Shown one piece after another: positions 6,233-10,907 of a DNA stretch of 10,907 nt. The translations under genes were made by a program, and so were the position numbers. The notes under the pieces were generated by a model, which was not told where the DNA came from, made no database searches, and saw nothing but the letters and a program-made list of their open reading frames with translations. The DNA is from DATHZQ01 sp035458525. Its GTDB lineage: Bacteria > Actinomycetota > Acidimicrobiia > Spongiisociales > UBA5794. The DNA is taken from assembly GCA_035458525.1 (NCBI GenBank), contig DATHZQ010000016.1, forward strand, positions 1 through 10,907, given 5' to 3'. Position 1 is the first letter of the stretch. Every line of letters starts with the position of its first letter.

Positions 6233-6982
6233 TCAACTCCACGGCGACAGCCCAAGGTCGCCGATCGACGAGAACCGCCCGTCAGTCCGGATTCGCTTCT
6301 CGAGAAAGGCAATAGCCTTCCACCGATCGACTTCGGGATCCGTGGCGTCGTTCGCAGCTTTGAGCCGGTCGTACTGTTCGGGTCGGGTCCAATTCAGTAC
6401 CTCGCCCCCCACCTTGTAGAACTGGCTCACGCTCATGACACCGTTGATCGGGACACCGTTGCTGAACGTGAGATCGCCAGCCAGGAAGTGCCAGAGCATG
6501 TCGTACGAGATCAGAGATGGGTCTTCAGATTCTCCGTAGAGGTCTGCGCTCTCCATGGCTTGAACCCCAACGGTCAGGACCTCGCTGAGCGAAACGTCGA
6601 CCATCCCCTCCGTGCCGCACAGCTGCTGGATTGCCTCAATGTTCGCCTGCCAGAGCGCCTCGCTCCCGTAGGCCGCACCTGCCAACGTCCGGAACCGGTC
6701 TGAAATGCGATCTACGTAGCGAGCGGAAGTCTGCAACTGAGCAGCAGCGGCTTGCAACTGGGTCCGCTCGACCGCTCGCTCAGCATCGATGGCCATCCCA
6801 GGTGCCCTGTGCTCCGCACCGGCACGAGGCTTCTTGAGGGCCGACCAACTCCATAACACGAGGCCCGCACCGAGGAGCGCCTGCAGAAGGTCACCCTCCC
6901 CACTGCTGCCTGCGCCAGTAAGACCCAGAAACACCCACGACCCTCCGAGAACCAAGCCGAGCACCGCTAGGGCTCGCCGCAT
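6233..6982 (-). CDS. Unrecognised 249-residue membrane-anchored protein
   Basis: Starts at ATG 6982, preceded by GAAAGG and GAGG on the minus strand. An upstream extension to 7102 exists but would overlap the whole previous gene. Residues 4-22 (ALAVLGLVLGGSWVFLGLT) and about 32-49 (LLQALLGAGLVLWSWSAL) form two closely spaced hydrophobic segments. A KKPR stop-transfer motif follows at 50-53, then a basic/alanine-rich helical linker with coiled-coil character (65-100). The remaining soluble part (100-249) contains WQANIEAIQQLCGTEGMVDV and SYDMLWHFLAGDLTF. I do not recognise the domain. Both termini are probably cytoplasmic. The gene overlaps the upstream 62-aa gene by 16 nt, so the two are likely co-translated and may form a complex. 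Confidence 0.8.
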   Translation of the reverse strand: MRRALAVLGLVLGGSWVFLGLTGAGSSGEGDLLQALLGAGLVLWSWSALKKPRAGAEHRAPGMAIDAERAVERTQLQAAAAQLQTSARYVDRISDRFRTLAGAAYGSEALWQANIEAIQQLCGTEGMVDVSLSEVLTVGVQAMESADLYGESEDPSLISYDMLWHFLAGDLTFSNGVPINGVMSVSQFYKVGGEVLNWTRPEQYDRLKAANDATDPEVDRWKAIAFLEKRIRTDGRFSSIGDLGLSPWS

Positions 6983-7155
6983 GCCTCGGCCCTTTCGCTC
7001 AGGTTGATCGGAAGCAAGACACTCGCCAGAACGAAGAACACGACCACGGCAGCAACGAACGCCCAGGGTGTCAGCGCTTCGAACACGTGGTAGTGGAACC
7101 ACATCCCACCGAAAACTGCGGCAGCGATCGTTGCTGCAGTGGCAAAGGACTTCAT
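6967..7155 (-). CDS. Small 62-residue membrane protein, first gene of a two-gene operon
   Basis: ATG at 7155 has a good Shine-Dalgarno (AAGAGGGGGG, ending a few nt upstream). Two hydrophobic segments are visible, about 4-19 (FATAATIAAAVFGGMW) and 31-50 (WAFVAAVVVFFVLASVLLPI), joined by HYHVFEALTP, and the tail is short and polar. No family recognised. The 3' end overlaps the start of the 249-aa gene by 16 nt. It could equally be a signal-anchored accessory subunit. The strong ribosome binding site and the overlap argue that it is real despite its size. Confidence 0.75.
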   Translation of the reverse strand: MKSFATAATIAAAVFGGMWFHYHVFEALTPWAFVAAVVVFFVLASVLLPINLSERAEACGEP

Positions 7156-7197
7156 CCGCCCCCCTCTTGGCTACCTGGCCCAGGTCAGAGCTTCACC

Positions 7198-7272
7198 ATG
7201 AATCGAGCGACTTTCAAGCGGCCGGACGTATGGCGCAAAGGGGGCACCTGGACCTGGCGTGTGCCCCAGGAT
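7198..7272 (+). pseudogene. Possible scrap of a tyrosine integrase N-terminal (arm-binding) domain
   Basis: From ATG 7198 the plus strand reads MNRATFKRPDVWRKGGTWTW and then RVPQDD. The pattern 'K-R-P-x-V-x-(R)-K/R-G-x-T-W-T-x-x-V' resembles the first strand pair of the SAM-like/AP2-like arm-binding domain at the start of many actinobacterial tyrosine integrases. The likeness ends at about 7272, and the frame then continues through the hydrolase terminator and the antisense of the hydrolase. It has no good ribosome binding site. Based on about 20 residues only, so it may be chance. Confidence 0.3.
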
Positions 7273-7300
7273 GACGCGCCGTGCGCCACTCCGCAAAGCG

Positions 7301-7332
7301 AGTGGGCTGCGCCCCGGGAGGCGCAGCCCACT
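7301..7332 (-). terminator. Terminator hairpin of the secreted hydrolase gene
   Basis: A perfect 13-bp inverted repeat, AGTGGGCTGCGCC (7301-7313) with GGCGCAGCCCACT (7320-7332), has a 6-nt loop. It begins 20 nt after the hydrolase stop (7353-7355). No strong T-run follows on the minus strand (TCGCTTTG), as often in high-GC actinobacteria. No gene on the plus strand uses it. Confidence 0.75.
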
Positions 7333-7357
7333 TCACGTCACGTCATGTCAGGTCACG
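7333..7357. repeat. Five tandem TCANG pentamers over the hydrolase stop
   Basis: Five consecutive 5-bp units (TCACG, TCACG, TCATG, TCAGG, TCACG) fill the space between the terminator stem and the hydrolase stop. On the coding strand each unit carries a TGA. Because 5 is not a multiple of 3, these TGAs fall in all three frames. May be a slippage product. Confidence 0.6.
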
Positions 7358-8714
7358 GACAGGGCGTGGCCAGGATGTGGCTCCCGGTCGTCCCGGAGAA
7401 GTCGGTGAACGCGCACCCGAAGTCCGGGGCCGCCACAGCCGCCGGATCCAGCCAGTCGTCTCCGGCCGGCTTCACACCGTACTCGACCCATCCCACCAGG
7501 TCGACGAACGCGGTGATCAGCTCGATCCCCGTGAAGCCACAGTGGTTCACGCCGCGGATCGCCCGCTGCACGAGCAGGTCGCTGTTGCCCTGGGCGGCGA
7601 CGCGCTCGGCGTAGACGATCTCGTTGTGCACCGGCACGAAGAGGTCGCCGAGGTTGTGCAGCGTCAGCACCGGCACCTCGATATCACCCGAGAGCGTCGG
7701 CACCTGGGCGAGCCCGTTCGGCTTGCGTGCCTGCGGGTCGGCGGCGACACGGAGAATCGAGTCGTTGAGCGCCTGCTCGTCCGCGGTCAGCGCCGGGTCG
7801 GTGTCGAATTGGTACACGACGTCGATGTTCTCGACGGCGTTGCCCGGAGCCCGCGGCAGGGTGCCGTCGCCGATACCGAGATCGAACAGGAAGTTGCCCG
7901 GGCCGGTGGCGAAGTCGGGGAACGTGTTCCAGAAGAACCATGCCTCATCGAAGTTGGGACGATCGCCGCCCGACCGCAGCTCGGTCAGGTTCTTCAGGTT
8001 GGTCCCGTCGGCATTCAAGACGACGGGCCACCCGCCCGGGAACGCCTCGAGATTGGCCTTGATCGTCGGCACCGTCACGCCGGCGTACGCGAGGGGATCG
8101 ACCGGATACGTCGAGGAGCCCGTGCCCAGCTGTTGCGCCGCCAGGTTGAAGTCGAGGAAGTAATCGAACAGCTCGTAGTCACCGAGGACGCCGCACGCGG
8201 GCAGCGCACCGTCGTACGCCTTCGGGTACTGCTCGATCGAGGCTGCCGTGATGTGCCCGCCCATGGACACGCCGGTGAGGTACGCCCGATCCGGCTTGGC
8301 CACGATGCCGTTGAAGCGTTGGAGCAACGCGTGGGTGTCCTGCACCCCGGTGGCCACGTCGTAGTCGTTGCGGCTGTAGCTGGACGCCGCCCACGCATAG
8401 CCGTTGGCGATCAGGAACGCACGCAACGGATGGTTGTCCACGGTCAGCTCGAGGCCGGAGCCACGGAAGCCGTGGGCCCATATGACGAGGTCCCCGTTCC
8501 AGTTGGCCGGCACCTCGATGCGGTACCCGGCGCCGATGTGCACGCCCCAGTATCGCTCGGCGTCTTCGAAGCCGGGCAGCGCGTCGAACGGCAGGCTCTC
8601 CTCGTCGACGTAGTAGTCCGGAGGCGGACCGTCCCCCACTCCAGCCGAGGCGATCGGCGTGGCTGCGGCGACCGTCATCAGGATCGCGGCAGCAAGGACA
8701 AATACTCTGCGCAT
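7353..8714 (-). CDS. Secreted alpha/beta hydrolase
   Basis: A 453-residue protein with a clear signal peptide: MRRVFVLAAAILMTVAAATP then IASA, with likely cleavage after A24. The mature part is an alpha/beta hydrolase. The oxyanion segment is WAHGFRGSG (79-87), the nucleophile elbow is TGVSMGG with S150, the acid is probably D357 in HNLGDLFVPV and the histidine H391 in RGVNHCGF. A large insert (about 180-330) between nucleophile and acid would form a lid. Four cysteines (174, 392, 434, 452) fit disulfides outside the cell. The pattern AHGFRGSG...ASSYSRNDYDV is like secreted actinobacterial esterases/amidases of the phthalyl-amidase type, but the substrate is not readable. Start: ATG 8714 has GGGAAGGGA 9 nt upstream, while ATG 8723 lies directly against that site. 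Single-gene unit ending in a hairpin terminator. The possible promoter TTGGCC...GATGAT upstream is weak. Confidence 0.9.
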   Translation of the reverse strand: MRRVFVLAAAILMTVAAATPIASAGVGDGPPPDYYVDEESLPFDALPGFEDAERYWGVHIGAGYRIEVPANWNGDLVIWAHGFRGSGLELTVDNHPLRAFLIANGYAWAASSYSRNDYDVATGVQDTHALLQRFNGIVAKPDRAYLTGVSMGGHITAASIEQYPKAYDGALPACGVLGDYELFDYFLDFNLAAQQLGTGSSTYPVDPLAYAGVTVPTIKANLEAFPGGWPVVLNADGTNLKNLTELRSGGDRPNFDEAWFFWNTFPDFATGPGNFLFDLGIGDGTLPRAPGNAVENIDVVYQFDTDPALTADEQALNDSILRVAADPQARKPNGLAQVPTLSGDIEVPVLTLHNLGDLFVPVHNEIVYAERVAAQGNSDLLVQRAIRGVNHCGFTGIELITAFVDLVGWVEYGVKPAGDDWLDPAAVAAPDFGCAFTDFSGTTGSHILATPCP

Positions 8715-8723
8715 GATCGTCAT

Positions 8724-9020
8724 TCCCTTCCCAACGATGTCAGCTGCGCCCACCGTAATCATCGATCTCGTCCGAAGGAAGGGCCAAGGGTCTCGGCCCC
8801 GTGCGGCGCCAGTCGCCGTCGCACCAGGGATGATCGGAGCAGCAGATGGACAACCAGATGTTCTGCAGAGCGCCATCGTACGTATGCTCCCATGAAGCTT
8901 CTATTCACATTCGGACCGTGTGGGCAGCCGGTGAATCGCTGGCAATATCGAGCTATACGGGTGGAGGCAAGGGTCTTGGGACACGCTGCCGGTCAGTGGT
9001 TGGCGATGCCGCTGCGGACC
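8724..9020. other. Non-coding gap upstream of the hydrolase gene
   Basis: About 300 bp between the hydrolase start and the end of the MscS remnant. It must carry the hydrolase promoter; on the minus strand a TTGGCC/GATGAT pair about 18 nt apart is a loose sigma-70-like match, given low weight. Short frames here have no ribosome binding site and no recognisable content. Confidence 0.5.
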
Positions 9021-9541
9021 TCAGGTCGACTCGCGGCGGCGGTCAATCATGGTGATTTCGGTCGGCGGCGCGAAGCGCACCCCCGCGTCCTTCCGCGCAG
9101 AGAGGATTGCGGAAATCGCCGCGTCCTTGGCGTCGTTCCGGACTCCACGCTCGACGAATGCCAGAAGCGGATTGACAATTCGATACCCGAGGCGACAACC
9201 GTGCTGCGGATCGAGCCCACACGTCTGATGCCCTCGACACCATCGAGCGAAGTACGGAGCACGCAGCGGACGCGATCGAGATCGGTCTCGAAACCCACGA
9301 TGACCTCGACTGCCGATCTCCTTTCGTCAGCCGCGGTGTAGACCGTGACCGTCCTCTTGAGCATCTCCACGTTGGGGATGTGGACGTGACGTCCGTCCCG
9401 CATGCGGATCACCGTGGTCCGACTTGTGATGTCGTTGACCTCTCCCACCGTGTCATCGATTCCGATCTCGTCGCCCATCCCGAAGGCGGCGCGGGTCGCC
9501 AGCGCGGCGCCCGCGTCGAGTTTGCCCAGATCCACAGTCAC
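9021..9541 (-). pseudogene. MscS-type mechanosensitive channel, truncated and frameshifted
   Basis: From GTG 9541 the minus strand encodes the MscS beta domain and what follows: FGMGDEIGIDDTVGEVNDIT, STRTTVIRM-like SRTTVIRMRDGRHVHIPN, then a VEVIVGFETD strand and GIELSIRFWHSSS. The beta domain lines the cytoplasmic vestibule of MscS, a channel that releases solutes under hypo-osmotic shock. The membrane helices including pore helix TM3 are missing, so no channel can form. At about 9135-9150 the match jumps frame: the first frame drifts into TTPRTRRFPQ and ends at 9047. The -1 frame gives NDAKDAAISAILSARKDAG and VRFAPPTEITMID, the expected MscS C-terminal helix and strand, ending at a TGA at 9021-9023. 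One lost base, for example GGAAAC to GGAAC near 9137, would explain it. A sequencing error is possible for the shift but not for the missing N-terminus. Confidence 0.75.
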
Positions 9542-9629
9542 GCTTCCCAGGGAACTAGCGGTCTCGCAACCAGCGTCCAGGCTGCAAAGCGTCCCGGTGC
9601 AGCGCTTGCCGGAAGGGGATCGCGCCGCA

Positions 9630-10307
9630 TCATGTGCTGTCGTGCTCGATGCGGCGACGGGTGAACAAAATCGTGACGCTGGCCACCAGGACGAACGCGG
9701 GCAACCCGAGTCCTACCGGCGTGGTCACGATGGGGACGATGAACATAACGACGGCAAGGACGTAGCCCACATACGAGAGCCATGTGGGCACGACCCGGGT
9801 GCGGAGGAACATGGTGGACGTGCTGGCTACGAATACGGCCTGAATCCGCGGTGCCGCCACGAGAAGGATTCCGATGGCGGTGCCTTCCGCCAGTCGGAAG
9901 ACGTCCCATTCGAGGGGCATGTCCTCCGTGTTGATCATCGCAGGGGCCGCGAGGATCGACATGACGACCAGCCACAACGCAACGTGAACGAGCGCAGAGC
10001 CCAAGAACACGGTCGCAAAGAACCGGTCCTCACGGTCCCCGATCCTGCGGCGAACGACTGCCACGAACCAGAGGAATGCCACAGCAGAGATACTGGCGAG
10101 ACTCAGGGCTACAACAAGACCTGCCCGGTTGGACGCCTCTCCGATCCACTCGTTCCACACCGCTTCCGTCGAGGAAGCGGGAGGAACCGACTGGACGGTG
10201 ACCAGCGCTACGACCGCAAGGATGGAGTACACAACTCCGGCCGCGGCGGCGGACTCTGCTCGTCGCCGCAGCGGAGCGGGTTCATCGTTCACCCTCGGTT
10301 CGCTCAT
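9630..10307 (-). CDS. Six-helix integral membrane protein of unknown function
   Basis: A 225-residue protein whose hydrophobic segments lie at about 22-41, 63-85, 96-118, 141-162, 174-195 and 200-216, suggesting six membrane helices. Basic ends (RRR at 14-16 and 217-219) and the RRRIGDRED loop (87-94) put both termini in the cytoplasm by the positive-inside rule. The layout resembles the DUF4386-like/actinobacterial 'hypothetical membrane protein' type, but I cannot name the family. The start ATG 10307 overlaps the previous stop in an ATGA and has a very strong Shine-Dalgarno (GGAAGGAAGAGGAG), so it is certain. It is the third gene of a leftward operon; the MscS remnant lies 88 nt further downstream. 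Confidence 0.85.
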   Translation of the reverse strand: MSEPRVNDEPAPLRRRAESAAAAGVVYSILAVVALVTVQSVPPASSTEAVWNEWIGEASNRAGLVVALSLASISAVAFLWFVAVVRRRIGDREDRFFATVFLGSALVHVALWLVVMSILAAPAMINTEDMPLEWDVFRLAEGTAIGILLVAAPRIQAVFVASTSTMFLRTRVVPTWLSYVGYVLAVVMFIVPIVTTPVGLGLPAFVLVASVTILFTRRRIEHDST

Positions 10308-10723
10308 TGCTCCTCTTCCTTCCGTCGAAGCCGGTCACCGTCACCCCGGAGGGACTGGATGTACCTCGCCGCGGACCGGTCGACGGCGATGTACAGGTGC
10401 GAGCCGTCGTCGAACGTGAGCTCGAAGATCTCGGCCTGGTCGATGCCGGCCACCGGCTCTCGGCGAGAATGCTCCTCGATCGACTGCACGCCCCTGACGG
10501 CGGTGCGGACCAGCGCAATACCGGCGTTCACCACCAGCACGTCGTGAACAACCCGCCCGTACGCAGTGCGCCGGGGCCACCGCTCTCGACCCGGCTCCCG
10601 CTGCTTGAGACGGAATACACCCGGCTGCGCCTTGAACCTTCGGCGGGAGAAGATGGCTGCGGTGAGAGCTCCCACCACCAACCAGATGGGAACACCGAGA
10701 ATTGCCAGGAGCGCCCAGATCAT
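10304..10723 (-). CDS. Small single-helix membrane protein, DUF2550-like
   Basis: This 139-residue protein has an N-terminal membrane helix (2-25, IWALLAILGVPIWLVVGAL...) and a basic cytoplasmic stretch (FSRRRFK). A soluble region of about 100 residues follows: GVFRLKQ, YGRVVHDVLVVNAGIALVR and EIFELTFDDGSHLYIAVD. An N-terminal anchor with a strand-rich PH-like module ending in a 'xxLxFDDGxxLxIAVD' strand pair recalls DUF2550 proteins near mycobacterial ATP synthase genes. The similarity is from memory and weak. Its stop overlaps the next gene start in an ATGA, and its start lies 10 nt after the stop of the upstream DUF1214-type gene, so all three form one operon. Confidence 0.75.
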   Translation of the reverse strand: MIWALLAILGVPIWLVVGALTAAIFSRRRFKAQPGVFRLKQREPGRERWPRRTAYGRVVHDVLVVNAGIALVRTAVRGVQSIEEHSRREPVAGIDQAEIFELTFDDGSHLYIAVDRSAARYIQSLRGDGDRLRRKEEEQ

Positions 10724-10733
10724 TCGTCTTCAC

Positions 10734-10907
10734 CTAGGCCTGTCGTTCGATCTCGCCGGGCCGCCAGGTCTTGTCGATCCACGGCTGCTCCGGGCCGTAC
10801 ATCCTGAGGGCTACGAACCAGCTCTTGCCGGGGAGGGTCTCGAGCCAATTGTCCTCGTGCCCGGCAGGCGGCTCTGGACCGAAGTAGATGTCGTAGGACC
10901 CGTCATC
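10734..10907 (-). CDS. DUF1214 (DUF1254/DUF1214-type) protein, C-terminal 57 residues
   Basis: A frame open at the right edge ends in TAG at 10734-10736. The visible 57 residues read DDGSYDIYFGPEPPAGHEDN, then WLETLPGKSWFVALRMYGPE and WIDKTWRPGEIERQA. This is the C-terminal signature of DUF1214 proteins ('DGS.diYfGPe.P.G.e.NW..T.pGk.wf..lRlYGP..pw.dktWrPGdIe'), a conserved beta-sandwich. They are usually secreted or periplasmic, and some are linked to phenol or fatty-acid related metabolism; the role here is unknown. It is the first visible gene of the operon continuing with the DUF2550-like and six-helix membrane proteins. Confidence 0.85.
   Translation of the reverse strand, partial: DDGSYDIYFGPEPPAGHEDNWLETLPGKSWFVALRMYGPEQPWIDKTWRPGEIERQA

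Noticed and set aside
7281..9341. A 686-codon open frame on the plus strand across the hydrolase region
   Set aside because: It is the antisense of the signal-peptide-bearing hydrolase, is rich in R/H/V shadow composition, and also spans the terminator and the MscS remnant. It has no recognisable domain.
9402..10547. A 381-codon open frame on the plus strand
   Set aside because: Runs opposite three unrelated minus-strand genes and shows biased shadow composition (R, H, D, G, P). Not credible as one protein.

Overview
This is a high-GC bacterial window, most likely from an actinobacterium and possibly an Acidimicrobiia-type lineage. That guess rests on GC-rich codon use, a large adenylate-cyclase/STAND/TPR regulator, VapBC-type remains, F420/FMN split-barrel and DUF1214-type genes, and actinobacterial-looking integrase debris. 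No rRNA or taxonomic marker is present, so the assignment is an inference.

Layout. (1) 1-98: the first 33 codons of a leftward gene, probably a TIM-barrel enzyme, running off the left edge. (2) 97-631: a beheaded VapB-like antitoxin followed after 1 nt by an intact VapC PIN-domain toxin. (3) 660-1787: a rightward trio of pyridoxamine-oxidase-like flavoprotein, GNAT acetyltransferase (ATGA overlap) and tRNA-Lys(TTT). The acetyltransferase stop codon lies inside the tRNA gene. (4) 1788-2436: a tRNA terminator and, on the minus strand, the C-terminal coiled-coil part of a large serine recombinase without its catalytic domain, whose frame runs through the antisense of the tRNA. This is an integration scar at a tRNA. 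(5) 2532-2915: an unrecognised 127-aa gene, convergent with (6) 2930-5806, a roughly 958-aa class III cyclase-ATPase-TPR signalling protein. (7) 5816-6232: a gap with a hairpin and a perfect 11-bp tandem repeat. (8) 6233-7155 (minus): two overlapping genes for a 62-aa and a 249-aa membrane protein of unknown function. (9) 7198-7272: a short plus-strand stretch resembling the N-terminus of a tyrosine integrase. (10) 7301-8714 (minus): a secreted alpha/beta hydrolase and its terminator hairpin. (11) 9021-9541: an MscS-type channel remnant, truncated and frameshifted. (12) 9630-10907 (minus): an operon of a DUF1214-type protein (3' end only), a small DUF2550-like membrane protein and a six-helix membrane protein.

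How it fits together: it looks like an ordinary chromosomal neighbourhood that has collected scars: a broken antitoxin, a broken recombinase at a tRNA, a possible integrase scrap and a broken mechanosensitive channel. No complete mobile element, CRISPR array or rRNA is visible, and I see no convincing new multi-gene defence system. The least explained coding material is the 127-aa gene at 2532 and the 62/249-aa membrane pair. The most striking intact gene is the cyclase-STAND-TPR protein.
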